64,000 bases of DNA from Sphingobium sp. Cam5-1 (lineage in GTDB: Bacteria > Pseudomonadota > Alphaproteobacteria > Sphingomonadales > Sphingomonadaceae), in NCBI RefSeq assembly GCF_015693305.1, contig NZ_CP065138.1, positions 2,170,001 through 2,234,000 of the forward strand, in the 5' to 3' direction. A program made the translations under genes and the position numbers. The notes beneath the pieces were generated by a model, which was not told the DNA's origin, did not search any database, and saw only the letters and a list, made by a program, of their open reading frames with translations. Shown here in pieces: positions 34,258 through 43,586 of this stretch (position 1 is its first letter; the number at the start of each line of letters is the position of its first letter).

Positions 34258-35462
34258 GCAAGGATCGCAAGCCGCTCACCCAATTGGCGCAGGCCGGACG
34301 CAAGCCTGAATGGACCGGCATGCCCGGCCAGCCCGGCGCCATCGTCAACCCGCCGGTCTGGCGCGCCTCGACCATCCTCTATGACGATGTCGCCCATCTG
34401 CGCAGCGCCGCGCGCAGCAGCACGCACGAACGGCTCTTCTACGGCCGCAAGGGCACGCCCACAGCCTGGAGCCTCGCCGATGCGCTGACGGAAATGGAGC
34501 CCGGCGCGGAAGGAACGATGCTCTTCCCCTCCGGCGTCGCCGCGATTGCCTGCGCGCTCCTTTCGGTCCTGAAGCCTGGCGACCAGTTGCTCATGGTCGA
34601 CAGCGCCTACGACCCCACCCGCAACTTCTGCGAACAGATGCTAAAAAGTTACGGCATCGAAACGATCTACTATGACCCCGTCGCCGATTCCGTTTCAATT
34701 GACCAACTCATTCATGAAAACACCCGCGCCATTTTCCTGGAAAGCCCCGGCAGCCTGACTTTCGAGGTGCAGGATATCCCCGCCATCACCGCCCTCGCGC
34801 GGGAAAAGGGCATCGTCACTCTCCTCGACAATACATGGGCCACGCCCTTCTTCTTCCCCGCCCTCGCCCACGGCATCGACATCACGATCCTCGCCTGCAC
34901 CAAATATATCGTCGGCCACAGCGACGTCATGCTCGGCTCCGTCACCGCGACACCTGAGCATTTCCCAAAGCTCCGCCAGACCGCCCATCTCCTCGGCCAA
35001 ATGGTCAGCCCCGACGACGCCTGGCTCGCCAGCCGCGGCCTCCGCACCCTCGGTGTCCGCCTGAACCAACATCAGGAAAGCGCGCTCCAGATCGCCCGTT
35101 GGCTCGCCGAACAGCCCGACGTCGCCCGCGTCCTCCACCCCGCGCTGGCAAGCTGTCCCGGCCATGAAAATTGGACGCGCGACTTTTCCGGTTCCAGCGG
35201 CCTGTTCAGCTTCGTTCTCAAGGGCGGCGGCGAAGAAGCCCGCGCCGCGTTGATCGACGGCCTCGACCATTTCGGCATCGGCTACAGCTGGGGCGGTTTC
35301 GAAAGCCTGGCTTTGCCCGTCGATCCAGCACGCTACCGCACCGCCACCATATGGCAGGCGGAAGGTCCGCTTGTCCGGCTACAGATCGGGCTTGAAGATC
35401 CTGCCGACCTCATTGCAGACATCGATGCCGGCCTCGCCCGCTTCCGCAAGGCCCGGGGATGA
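34254..35462 (+). CDS. metC: Cystathionine beta-lyase
   Basis: This Cys/Met-metabolism PLP enzyme shows SGVAAIACALLSVLKPGDQL, DNTWATPFFFPAL and the PLP lysine in LACTKYIVGHSDVMLG, which fits MetC. AAG to Ser of GSSGLFSF near the end and WGGFESLALP are typical of cystathionine beta-lyase. It cleaves cystathionine to homocysteine, pyruvate and ammonia. An ATGA overlap joins it to sseA and another to the MscS gene downstream. Confidence 0.9.
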   Translation: MSKDRKPLTQLAQAGRKPEWTGMPGQPGAIVNPPVWRASTILYDDVAHLRSAARSSTHERLFYGRKGTPTAWSLADALTEMEPGAEGTMLFPSGVAAIACALLSVLKPGDQLLMVDSAYDPTRNFCEQMLKSYGIETIYYDPVADSVSIDQLIHENTRAIFLESPGSLTFEVQDIPAITALAREKGIVTLLDNTWATPFFFPALAHGIDITILACTKYIVGHSDVMLGSVTATPEHFPKLRQTAHLLGQMVSPDDAWLASRGLRTLGVRLNQHQESALQIARWLAEQPDVARVLHPALASCPGHENWTRDFSGSSGLFSFVLKGGGEEARAALIDGLDHFGIGYSWGGFESLALPVDPARYRTATIWQAEGPLVRLQIGLEDPADLIADIDAGLARFRKARG

Positions 35463-36724
35463 GCCGGGGCCTCCCCAACCTCCTGGCCCTGCTGCCCGGA
35501 AATCCGGCGATCATTCACCCCCTTGTCGCGCTGGCGATCGCGGCGGTTTTGTTCCTGATTGCCGACGGGGTCGCCCATATCATCGGCCCGCGCCTGCGCC
35601 GCCGGGCACGACCATTAGGGGAGGCATTGGCCGGACATTTCCGCCCCATCCTTCGCCACAGCCTTGGAAGCGGTCTTTTCGCCCTGGCTGTCATGCTATG
35701 GCCGGTCGGCGCGCTCGCCCACCTCATCCTTGGCGGCGCCTTCGCACTCTCCGTCGCCTTGCTCGCCGTCCATATCCTGCGCAGCCTCGCCATTCCGCGC
35801 TGGGCTGTCGTTCCGCTCGCCCTGTTGCTGTTCGTCATGATCCTTTCGGGCAGCAGCGGCGGCTTCGCGCCCGTTGCGGACATGCTTGACGGCATCGGCA
35901 TAGACCTTGGCCAACGGCGGATCACGTTGCTTGGCCTTGTCAGCACCGCCGCGATCTGCGTCCTGCTCTTTGCGCTGGTACGGCTCGCCAATCGTCTGTT
36001 CGCCCGCAGCATCGACCGTGCCAAAGGGCTCGATCCCACGCAAAAGCTGCTCGCCCAAAAGCTCGCCGCCATCGCCGCCGTCGTCGCCGCCTTCTTCATC
36101 GGCGTCGATCTGCTCGGCATCGACCTTACTGCCTTCGCCGTCTTTTCCGGCGCGCTGGGCCTGGCCGTCGGCTTCGGCCTGCAAAAAACCTTCGGCAATC
36201 TGTTCGCCGGGATCATCCTGCTCATGGACCGCTCGATCAAGCCGGGGGACGTCATCGTTGTCGGCGACAGCTTTGGCTGGGTGAACAAGATCGGCGTTCG
36301 CGCCGTCTCTGTCCTGACCCGCGACGGCAAGGAGCATCTGATCCCGAACGAAAATCTGATGACGCAGGAAGTGGAGAACTGGTCCTATTCCGACCGCAAT
36401 GTCCGCATCCGCATTCCAGTGGGCATCGGTTACGACAGCGACCTCAAGCTCGCGCAGGAGCTCATGCTACGCGCCGCGCAGGAAAGCCCACGCGTCCTGC
36501 GCAATCCCAAGCCCAATGTCTGGTTGACGGGCTTTGGCGAAAACCGTGTCGAACATGACATATTGGTGTGGATCAGCGACCCCGAAGGCGGCGTCGGAAG
36601 TGTCAAATCGGACGTGCTGAACCGCCTCTGGCTGTTGTTTCGCGAGCATGGGATCACGATCCCCTATCCACAGCGGGTGATACATCAGGCTGCGCCAAGC
36701 GCTCGGTCTTTTGTTGCAGAGTAG
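35459..36724 (+). CDS. MscS-family mechanosensitive channel, 421 aa
   Basis: Five or six membrane segments precede the MscS core, whose pore helix reads GALGLAVGFGLQKTFGNLFA, followed by GIILLMDRSIKPGDVIVVG and GWVNKIGVRAVSVLTRDGKE, then LIPNENLMTQEVENWS. The C-terminus has the usual vestibule beta domain. It should release solutes on osmotic downshock. The ATG overlaps the metC stop. Confidence 0.9.
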   Translation: MSRGLPNLLALLPGNPAIIHPLVALAIAAVLFLIADGVAHIIGPRLRRRARPLGEALAGHFRPILRHSLGSGLFALAVMLWPVGALAHLILGGAFALSVALLAVHILRSLAIPRWAVVPLALLLFVMILSGSSGGFAPVADMLDGIGIDLGQRRITLLGLVSTAAICVLLFALVRLANRLFARSIDRAKGLDPTQKLLAQKLAAIAAVVAAFFIGVDLLGIDLTAFAVFSGALGLAVGFGLQKTFGNLFAGIILLMDRSIKPGDVIVVGDSFGWVNKIGVRAVSVLTRDGKEHLIPNENLMTQEVENWSYSDRNVRIRIPVGIGYDSDLKLAQELMLRAAQESPRVLRNPKPNVWLTGFGENRVEHDILVWISDPEGGVGSVKSDVLNRLWLLFREHGITIPYPQRVIHQAAPSARSFVAE

Positions 36725-36894
36725 CAACATTACGGACGTAAAAGACAACCAATAGCAATAATTTCTTGTGCAGCGCGGCATGCGTCGGCATGTCGTGCCT
36801 GTTCAGGTCATTCGATCCGGCCCTTCGTGGGAATAGAGAATTCGAGATCCTGGCGCAGGCGGGACCATCGCAGAAAACCACCAAGGGGAATCCA

Positions 36895-37641
36895 ATGCGT
36901 AAGTCCATTCTCGGCCTCTCGGCCGTCGCTCTCGCTGCTCTGTCCGTCCCGGCGCTCGCCCAGGACGAAGCTACGCCAGCGCTCACCGTCACCGGCAACG
37001 CTGCCGTAGTCAGCGACTATCGCTTCCGTGGCATTTCGCAGACCGACAAGCGTTTCGCGCTGCAGGGCGGCATCACCGTCACCCATGAATCGGGCTTCTA
37101 TGTCTCGACCTGGGGCTCTTCCATCGACGATTATGTGGCCGCTAGCAGCGACCAGGAACTCGACCTGATCGCAGGCTATTCGCGGACCTTCGGCGCCGCG
37201 ACCGTCGATGTCGGCGTGCTCTATTATTACTATCCCGGTTCGGGCGGTGCGAACACCGACTTCGTTGAGCCCTATGCTTCGGTCAAGGGCACTTTCGGCC
37301 CGACAACGGCCAAGCTCAGCGCCGCCTATGCACCCAAGTCGCGTGCCCTTTCCGTCGATGGCGGCCTGACCCGCGAAGACAATCTCTATGTCGCGGGCGA
37401 CCTGTCGGCCAGCGTTCCCAACACGCCGCTGGGCGTGTCGGCGCATCTCGGCCACAGCTTTGGCCCCAGCTACCTGACCATCGGCAAGGAATATACCGAC
37501 TGGAACATCGGCGCGACCTACACTTGGAGCCACCTGACCTTCGGCGTGAGCTATGTGGACACCGACAAGTCGCTCTACAGCCCCAGCGGCCGTAACATCA
37601 GCAAGGCTGGCGTAGTGGGTTCGATCACCGCCTCCTTCTGA
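36895..37641 (+). CDS. TorF family putative porin, 248 aa
   Basis: Signal peptide MRKSILGLSAVALAALSVPA then LAQ. The mature part is beta-barrel-like with VSDYRFRGISQTDKRFALQG near the start, the hallmark of the TIGR02001/TorF outer-membrane family, and ends GVVGSITASF with a terminal Phe. AAGGGG lies 6 bases before the ATG. A strong terminator follows, so it is a single-gene unit. Confidence 0.88.
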   Translation: MRKSILGLSAVALAALSVPALAQDEATPALTVTGNAAVVSDYRFRGISQTDKRFALQGGITVTHESGFYVSTWGSSIDDYVAASSDQELDLIAGYSRTFGAATVDVGVLYYYYPGSGGANTDFVEPYASVKGTFGPTTAKLSAAYAPKSRALSVDGGLTREDNLYVAGDLSASVPNTPLGVSAHLGHSFGPSYLTIGKEYTDWNIGATYTWSHLTFGVSYVDTDKSLYSPSGRNISKAGVVGSITASF

Positions 37642-37663
37642 TTTCTTCGATTATGAAATGAAG

Positions 37664-37694
37664 AGGCCGCGATCTCGATGATCGCGGCCTTTTT
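37664..37694 (+). terminator. Rho-independent terminator of the porin gene
   Basis: AGGCCGCGATC stem, short loop, GATCGCGGCCT, then TTTTT. It is one of the strongest terminators in the window. Confidence 0.85.
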
Positions 37695-37751
37695 CGTGTC
37701 CGCAGTTATACGGGGTCGCGCACCTTGATTCGCCCGTTTATACAGGGCGCC

Positions 37752-38267
37752 ATGTCCGCATTCCTGCTGTTCCTGATCTTCGCCGCCACCGTCACCGCGA
37801 TGGAGGGCTTTGCCTATGTCATGCATCGTTGGGTGATGCATGGGCCGGGCTGGTTCCTGCATGCCAGCCATCATCGTCCCCGCAACGGAATGTGGGAAGC
37901 GAACGACCTCTATTTCGTGATCTTCGCACTCCCCTCGATCCTGCTGCTGCTGGGCGGCGTGCAATGGGGCTGGGGCGATTGGGCCACCGCATGCGGCGCG
38001 GGGATCGCGGCTTATGGCCTCATCTATCTCGGCTTTCACGACATCCTCGTCCATCAGCGGGTCACCCACCGCCATGTTTCACGCTCTCCCTATATGAAGC
38101 GGATCGTTCAGGCGCACCGGCTGCATCATGCGGTCGAAACGCGCGAGGGCTGCGTCAGCTTCGGCTTCTTGGTCGCGCCGCGCCCGGAGGAGCTGAAAAG
38201 GCAGCTGGCGCAGGGGGATCGGCGGAAGGGCGTGCGGAAGGCACGCGGGTTCATGGAAGCAGAGTGA
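37752..38267 (+). CDS. crtZ: Beta-carotene hydroxylase
   Basis: This fatty-acid-hydroxylase-type membrane di-iron protein has the His boxes HRWVMH, HASHH, HDILVHQRVTHRH and HRLHHA, with about four membrane segments; that is CrtZ. It adds hydroxyls to beta-carotene to form zeaxanthin for the yellow nostoxanthin-type pigments of sphingomonads. The ATG at 37752 is preferred to an upstream TTG (37725). Other carotenoid genes are not in the window. Confidence 0.9.
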   Translation: MSAFLLFLIFAATVTAMEGFAYVMHRWVMHGPGWFLHASHHRPRNGMWEANDLYFVIFALPSILLLLGGVQWGWGDWATACGAGIAAYGLIYLGFHDILVHQRVTHRHVSRSPYMKRIVQAHRLHHAVETREGCVSFGFLVAPRPEELKRQLAQGDRRKGVRKARGFMEAE

Positions 38268-38314
38268 GCAATCGGTTCATTTCTGGCCCTTTGGCAGCGA
38301 CGGCAGCAAGCTGA

Positions 38315-38944
38315 ATGGCACGCATCGGCCTGCTGGGCGGCTCCTTCAATCCGGCGCATGGCGGCCATCGCGCAATCTCGCTGTTCGCTGCGAAGGCCCT
38401 GCGACTGGACGAAGTCTGGTGGCTGGTCTCGCCAGGTAATCCGCTCAAGCCACGTGCTGGCATGGCGTCCCTCCCCTCGCGCCTCGCCCATGCGCGCCAT
38501 ATCGCTCGACGCGCGGCGATTCGGCCCACGGCGATCGAGAAAGCGCTGGGCACCCGATACACCGCCGATTCGCTAAAAGGGATCAGGCGCCGCTTCCCCC
38601 GCAACCAGTTCATCTGGCTAATGGGCGCGGACAATCTGGCCCAGTTCGGCCAGTGGAAAGATTGGCGCGGCGTCGCGCGACAGATGCCCATTGCCGTGAT
38701 CGCCCGTCCCGGCTATGATGGAGTTGCCCGTGGCTCTGGGGCCATGGCCTGGCTGCGGCGTTTCGTCCGGCCCGCGCGCCAGAGTGCAGACTGGACGGAT
38801 TGGAGACCGCCGGCGCTTGTGCTTTTGCGCTTTCGCCCTGATCCAAGATCGGCGACCCTGCTGCGGCAGGCGAAACCCCTCTGGCATCGCGAATATGAAC
38901 ATGCACGCGTGCGCGATCCGCTCACGCGCCGGTTGATTGTCTAG
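38315..38944 (+). CDS. nadD: Nicotinate-nucleotide adenylyltransferase
   Basis: The nucleotidyl-transferase signature GLLGGSFNPAHGGHRAIS is at the start and FIWLMGADNLAQFGQW in the middle; both are the NadD pattern. It transfers AMP to nicotinate mononucleotide in NAD synthesis. It heads the conserved nadD-rsfS-rlmH-M23 order. Confidence 0.92.
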   Translation: MARIGLLGGSFNPAHGGHRAISLFAAKALRLDEVWWLVSPGNPLKPRAGMASLPSRLAHARHIARRAAIRPTAIEKALGTRYTADSLKGIRRRFPRNQFIWLMGADNLAQFGQWKDWRGVARQMPIAVIARPGYDGVARGSGAMAWLRRFVRPARQSADWTDWRPPALVLLRFRPDPRSATLLRQAKPLWHREYEHARVRDPLTRRLIV

Positions 38945-38956
38945 AATGGAGCATTT

Positions 38957-39346
38957 TTGACCAGACCACATCCTGCCAACGACCCGGCCCATGGTGCCGA
39001 CAGCGTTGCCGCCCTGCACGACCTTGTCCTGAAATCGCTCGACGATGACCAGGCGCAGGAAACCATCTCCATCCCGCTTGAAGGCAAGAGCAGCATTGCC
39101 GACCATATGGTGATCGCCAGCGGGCGTTCATCACGTCAGGTCGCGTCGATGGCCCAGAAGCTTGCCGAGCGTATCAAGCAGGCCACCGGCCGCTCCGCGC
39201 GCGTGGAGGGACTGCCGGTCGCTGACTGGGTACTGATCGATGCGGGCGACGTGATCGTCCACCTGTTCCGGCCCGAAGTGCGCAGCTTCTACAATCTGGA
39301 ACGGATGTGGGGCTTTGTCGACGCGCCGGTCGCTGGCACGGCCTGA
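38957..39346 (+). CDS. rsfS: Ribosome silencing factor RsfS
   Basis: The RsfS/Iojap core is clear: SLDDDQAQETISIPLEGKSS, then IADHMVIASGRSSRQVASMA, then VEGLPVADWVLIDAGDVIVH and LFRPEVRSFYNLERMW. No suitable ATG exists; a TTG at 38957 with GGAG upstream is the likely start. It binds uL14 and blocks joining of ribosomal subunits during starvation. Confidence 0.92.
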   Translation: MTRPHPANDPAHGADSVAALHDLVLKSLDDDQAQETISIPLEGKSSIADHMVIASGRSSRQVASMAQKLAERIKQATGRSARVEGLPVADWVLIDAGDVIVHLFRPEVRSFYNLERMWGFVDAPVAGTA

Positions 39347-39357
39347 AGGCTCTTACG

Positions 39358-39380
39358 GCATCGGCCTTGCTCGCCGATGC
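39358..39380. repeat. Short hairpin between rsfS and rlmH
   Basis: GCATCGGC and GCCGATGC arms with a 7-base loop, no T-run. It may modulate read-through to rlmH. Confidence 0.35.
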
Positions 39381-39427
39381 ATGCAGACCTTCGACAAGCG
39401 CGCACTGACCCCTTAGGAGCGTGAGCC

Positions 39428-39850
39428 ATGCTCCTCCACATCATCGCGCGCGGCAAGATCGGACGTTCGGCGGAAGCGGAACTGGTCGAACGCTATGTGA
39501 AGCGGCTGACCATGCCGCACAGGATCACCGAACTGCCCGACCGTGGCGGCAAGCTGCCGCCCGCTCCGACTGGCACGATCACCGTGATGCTCGACGAGAA
39601 AGGCCGTCAGCTCAGCTCCATGGACTTCGCCAAAAGGCTCGAAGGCTGGCGAGACCAGGGCGCGCGCGAATGCCGCTTCCTGATCGGCGCGGCGGACGGC
39701 TTCGACGACGAAGCTCGCGCCGGGGCCGACCTGCTGATCGCCTTTGGCGCGATGACCTGGCCGCACATGATGGCCCGCGCCATGCTGGCCGAACAATTGT
39801 GGCGCGCCTGTTCCATCCTTTCGGGCCACCCCTATCATCGCGAAGGCTGA
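39428..39850 (+). CDS. rlmH: 23S rRNA pseudouridine-1915 N3-methyltransferase RlmH
   Basis: The SPOUT family protein shows LDEKGRQLSSMDFAKRLEGW, then FLIGAADGFDD, and LIAFGAMTWPHMMARAMLAE followed by QLWRACSILSGHPYH; all are the RlmH signature. The length of 140 is typical. A good AGGAG lies ahead of the ATG. Confidence 0.95.
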   Translation: MLLHIIARGKIGRSAEAELVERYVKRLTMPHRITELPDRGGKLPPAPTGTITVMLDEKGRQLSSMDFAKRLEGWRDQGARECRFLIGAADGFDDEARAGADLLIAFGAMTWPHMMARAMLAEQLWRACSILSGHPYHREG

Positions 39851-39932
39851 TGCCGCCACCGCTCGACATGGATGGGCGTTTGCGCCTAGTCAGATATCGC
39901 CGGTCGCAAGCAGGACCGGCAGGGGGCAAGGG

Positions 39933-41168
39933 GTGAAAAGGTCAACAGCCTTCGCAGCGATCATCGGCGGCGCAGCGGTGATCGCCGCCGCGCGCCTGAC
40001 TGCGGCTCCTCAAGCAGGCATCATCCTGGGCGGCACGGGCGAGACCACCCTGCGTCAGGAACAGGCTGCGCTGAAGGCGGCCCGCATCCAGTCCGAACAA
40101 GCACGCGAACGCTCCCAGCGGTTGGAACAGCAGGCAACGGCTGCGCGGGACGAAGCCGAACAGGCGCGCCGCCGCGCCGCCGCCATGGCTGCCCGTATCC
40201 AGCAGGCCGAGGCTGACATTCAAGCGGCCCAAGCGCGTATCGCGATCATAGCCCGCATGCAACGTTCGCAGGCGGCGCGGCTGGCGGCCAAGCAGGAGCC
40301 GGTTGTCCGTTTGACCGCCGCCCTTCAGATGATGGCGCGGCGGCCTCTGGCTCTGGCGCTGGTGCAGCCGGGGTCGCTGAGCGATGCCGTCCACATGCGC
40401 GCCGTGCTGGGACAGATATTGCCCGTCATTCAGGAGCGCACAGCGGGCTTGCGCGCTGAACTGGAGCGCAGCCGTGCCTTGCGTGAGACCGCCGAGCAGG
40501 CCGCCGCTTCACTCGCGCAAAGCCAGGCCGACCTTCGCAATAGCCAAGCCGCTTTACGCAGCTTGGAAACGCAAAAGCGGCTGGCGGAGAGGGACTATCG
40601 CTCCAACGCCAATCTGGAGAGTGACCGCGCTCTCGCCCTGGGCGAAAGAGCCCGCGACATCGTCGATCTGATGGATCGCCTCCAGGCGGCAGGTGATCTT
40701 CGCGAAGAACTCGCAGCGCTCCCCGGCCCGCTGCTCAGGCCAGCGCGCCCAGACCTCGCAATGGCGCCCGCACAGGCAAGGCAGCGCAGCGCGGGCGGAC
40801 CTCCACCCTATCGCTTGCCTGTTATGGGCCAGTTGGTCACCGGCATGGGTGAATTGTCGGAAAGCGGCGTCCGGTCGCGGGGCCTCACCATCGCCACCCA
40901 GTCGGGCGCGCTCGCCGTCGCACCTACGGCGGGACGCGTCGTCTTCGCAGGGCCTTATCGCGGCTACGGCCAGATCATGATCCTCGATCATGGCGGCGGT
41001 TGGACCACGTTGATCACCGGATTGCATCGGCTTTCCGCCGCCGTGGGCGACGACGTGCGACAGGGCGATCCGCTGGGCAACGCGGGAAGCGGCCGTCCGA
41101 CCATTACGATCGAACTGCGTCGCAATGGCCGTCCGGTCGATATCGTGCCGTTGGTCGGGCTAGGCTGA
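39933..41168 (+). CDS. EnvC-like murein hydrolase activator with degenerate M23 domain, 411 aa
   Basis: A GTG start preceded by a G-rich site gives an N-terminal signal/anchor segment (FAAIIGGAAVIAAARLTAAP). Long coiled coils cover about residues 40-260. The C-terminal LytM domain keeps the fold (PTAGRVVFAGPYRGYGQIMI, LDHGGGWTTLITGLHRLSAA) but lacks the zinc ligands: the H...D motif is RGLTIA and the final HxH is PTITIEL. It should therefore activate amidases during cell division rather than cut peptidoglycan itself, as EnvC does. Confidence 0.85.
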   Translation: MKRSTAFAAIIGGAAVIAAARLTAAPQAGIILGGTGETTLRQEQAALKAARIQSEQARERSQRLEQQATAARDEAEQARRRAAAMAARIQQAEADIQAAQARIAIIARMQRSQAARLAAKQEPVVRLTAALQMMARRPLALALVQPGSLSDAVHMRAVLGQILPVIQERTAGLRAELERSRALRETAEQAAASLAQSQADLRNSQAALRSLETQKRLAERDYRSNANLESDRALALGERARDIVDLMDRLQAAGDLREELAALPGPLLRPARPDLAMAPAQARQRSAGGPPPYRLPVMGQLVTGMGELSESGVRSRGLTIATQSGALAVAPTAGRVVFAGPYRGYGQIMILDHGGGWTTLITGLHRLSAAVGDDVRQGDPLGNAGSGRPTITIELRRNGRPVDIVPLVGLG

Positions 41169-41172
41169 AAGC

Positions 41173-41279
41173 GCTAGAGCATCGTGCGCAAAAGTGAGAA
41201 CCGGTTTTGCGCTTAAACGATGCGATAACAAAAAACTAGAGCGCGCGATCTGCGTCCGATTAAATGCAGCGCGCTCTAG
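41173..41279. repeat. Dispersed-type palindromic block after the EnvC-like gene
   Basis: The first unit has outer arms GCATCGT/ACGATGC and inner GCGCAAAA/TTTTGCGC (41179-41223). The second has CTAGAGCGC/GCGCTCTAG (41236-41279), reaching the stop of the methyltransferase gene. The first unit matches a repeat type seen between genes in many alphaproteobacteria (from memory). It probably also works as a bidirectional stop. Confidence 0.55.
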
Positions 41280-42145
41280 CGCCGCCAACGCGCCCAGATG
41301 GCCGTCGGCAACTCCAGCCCTCTTGCTTCCTCGCGCACGGCCAATTCGCCCGCTTCGACCGTACCGGGAAGGTCAGCAAAGGCCTGCTTCAGCAGTTCCC
41401 CAATCGCCAGTGCGGACATGCGCACGGCATAGACGGTCAGGAACAGGAAGCGGCTGTCGGCATCCAGCAGGCGGCGGCAATCCGCGATCAGCCGAGGCAG
41501 ATCCTCTTCCAGCCTCCAGATTTCACCGTCCGGCCCACGGCCATATTTAGGCGGGTCGAGCAATATGCCGTCATAGCGCCGCTCTCGCCGGACCTCGCGA
41601 GCGACGAACTTCGCGGCATCGTCAACGATCCAGCGCACGGGGCGGTCTTCCATCCCCGACGCGGCGGCATTGGCCCGCGCCTGCGCCACCGACTTCTTCG
41701 ACGCATCGACATGCACCATCTGCGCGCCGACCGCCGACATCGCCAATGTCCCGACGCCGGTATAGCCGAACAGGTTCATGATCTGCGGCTGCTCCAGCCC
41801 AGCCGTCTGCTCGCGCATCCAGTTCCACACCGGCGCCATGTCGGGAAAGAAACCGAGATGCCGGAAAGGCGTGCAACTCGCCTGAAACGTCACCTCATTC
41901 CAGCTGAGCGGCCAGCCTTCGGCAGGCACCGGACGATCATAGAACCAACGGCCCCCGCCCTCTTCATCCGATCCCGGCACGAATTCGCCATCCGCGTGCC
42001 AGTCAGCGCTCGCAGGCGCCCACATCGCCTGCGGCTCGGGCCGGATGAAGCGATAATGGCCATAGCGTTCCAGCTTGCGGCCGTGACCCGAATCGAGCAG
42101 GCCATAGTCGGCCCACGGCTCACCGATGAGCGTGTCGAGCTTCAT
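41276..42145 (-). CDS. Class I SAM-dependent methyltransferase (RlmI/K-like), 289 aa
   Basis: The catalytic fold has MNLFGYTGVGTLAMSAVGAQ (SAM loop), MVHVDASKKSVAQARANAA and YDGILLDPPKYGRGPDGEIW, the DPPK motif seen in 23S rRNA cytosine methyltransferases of the RlmI/Methyltrans_SAM group. The N-terminal 90 residues are specific. No PUA domain is present, so the exact target is open. Its ATG overlaps the thrC stop (ATGA), so it is translated with thrC. Confidence 0.85.
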   Translation of the reverse strand: MKLDTLIGEPWADYGLLDSGHGRKLERYGHYRFIRPEPQAMWAPASADWHADGEFVPGSDEEGGGRWFYDRPVPAEGWPLSWNEVTFQASCTPFRHLGFFPDMAPVWNWMREQTAGLEQPQIMNLFGYTGVGTLAMSAVGAQMVHVDASKKSVAQARANAAASGMEDRPVRWIVDDAAKFVAREVRRERRYDGILLDPPKYGRGPDGEIWRLEEDLPRLIADCRRLLDADSRFLFLTVYAVRMSALAIGELLKQAFADLPGTVEAGELAVREEARGLELPTAIWARWRR

Positions 42146-43542
42146 GCTCGCGGCGTAGCGCGCTCCGCGACATAGGCGGTGATCGCCTCAAAGGTCGCGG
42201 GCAGCTTGGCAGAGGCTTCCTCACGGGCGAACAGGTCACCCATGCGGGCAGGCAGAGGCGGACGAAGCCCGGTGGCGCGCTCCACGGCCTCGCGGAACTT
42301 GGCCGGATGCGCCGTCGCCAGCGTGACGATCGGCACACCTGCCTCAACCTCCATCTCGCGCGCGGCGGCAAGGCCCACGGCAGTATGGGGGTCAATGACC
42401 TGACCCGCTCCATCAAAGGCCCAACGAATCGCCATGTTCATTGCGTCGCCATCGACGCGCGCCGAAGCGAACAGCTTCGCCGCGCCAGCCCGCTGCGCAT
42501 TGGTGAGGCGCATCGCCCGGCTTGTCTCGAAACCCTTCATCTGCTCCGCCAGCGCCGGACCGCCACGGCCACCCGCGTCGAACAGCAGTCGTTCGAAATT
42601 CGAACTGATCTGGATATCCATGCTGGGCGTGGAGGTCTGAACGACTTGGCCCTGGCTATAGTCACCATCCGCCAGCGCGCGGTGCAGAATGTCGTTGACG
42701 TTGGTCGCGACCATCAGCTTCGCAACGGGAAGACCCATTTGCGCCGCGACATAACCAGCGAACACGTCGCCGAAATTGCCGGTGGGGACCGAAAACGCGA
42801 CCTGCCGCTCCGGCGCGCCAAGCCTTACGGCGGCGTAGAAATAATAGACCACCTGCGCCATCAATCGCGCCCAGTTGATGCTGTTCACCGCCGAAAGATT
42901 GAACTTCTTCGAAAAGGCAGGGTCGTTGAACATCGCCTTCACGAGCGCCTGCGCGTCGTCGAAGCTGCCCTCTATCGCGATATTATGGACGTTGGGCGCG
43001 CGCACTGTCGTCATCTGGCGCCGTTGCACGTCGGACACGCGACCTTCCGGGTGCAGCATGAAGATGTCAATCTTCTCGCGCCCTGCAACGGCGTCGATCG
43101 CCGCCGACCCGGTGTCGCCCGACGTGGCACCGACGATCGTCAGATGATCATCCCGGCGAGACAGGAACCGCTCGAACAGCTGCCCCAGCAATTGCAGCGC
43201 GACATCCTTGAACGCCAGGGTCGGGCCATGAAAAAGTTCGAGCAGCCAATGCTGGTGGTCCAGCTGAACCAGCGGCGTCACCGCGTTGTGGCTGAACCGG
43301 CCATAGGCGGCAGTGCACAGCTCGCGCAGTTCATCTTCGCTGAGCGAGCCTGCGACATAGGGGGCCATGACGCGAACGGCGGTTTCCACATAGGAAAGCC
43401 CGGCGAGGGCGCGTATGTCCGCCTCCGAAAAGCGCGGCCAGCTTTCCGGAACATAGAGTCCGCCATCGGACGCCAGCCCTGCCAGCGTCACATCCTCGAA
43501 ACCCAGCGCAGGCGCGCTTCCCCTGGTGCTCACATATTGCAT
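42142..43542 (-). CDS. thrC: Threonine synthase
   Basis: The protein begins MQYVSTRGSAPALGFEDVTL and contains the PLP lysine in FHGPTLAFKDVALQLLGQLF and the phosphate loop IVGATSGDTGSAAIDAV. The length of 466 is that of the long fold-II ThrC of proteobacteria. It converts O-phosphohomoserine to threonine. The start at 43542 is well supported by the conserved N-terminus. It follows SURF1 by 44 bases and is probably in the same transcript. Confidence 0.93.
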   Translation of the reverse strand: MQYVSTRGSAPALGFEDVTLAGLASDGGLYVPESWPRFSEADIRALAGLSYVETAVRVMAPYVAGSLSEDELRELCTAAYGRFSHNAVTPLVQLDHQHWLLELFHGPTLAFKDVALQLLGQLFERFLSRRDDHLTIVGATSGDTGSAAIDAVAGREKIDIFMLHPEGRVSDVQRRQMTTVRAPNVHNIAIEGSFDDAQALVKAMFNDPAFSKKFNLSAVNSINWARLMAQVVYYFYAAVRLGAPERQVAFSVPTGNFGDVFAGYVAAQMGLPVAKLMVATNVNDILHRALADGDYSQGQVVQTSTPSMDIQISSNFERLLFDAGGRGGPALAEQMKGFETSRAMRLTNAQRAGAAKLFASARVDGDAMNMAIRWAFDGAGQVIDPHTAVGLAAAREMEVEAGVPIVTLATAHPAKFREAVERATGLRPPLPARMGDLFAREEASAKLPATFEAITAYVAERATPRA

Positions 43543-43586
43543 GATGGGGAAGCGCGGTAACGAGGCTGGAGCGTTGGAGCAAGCCT

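Noticed and set aside
42307..43560. 417-aa open frame on the plus strand
   Set aside because: It is the reverse of thrC, which has all catalytic signatures.
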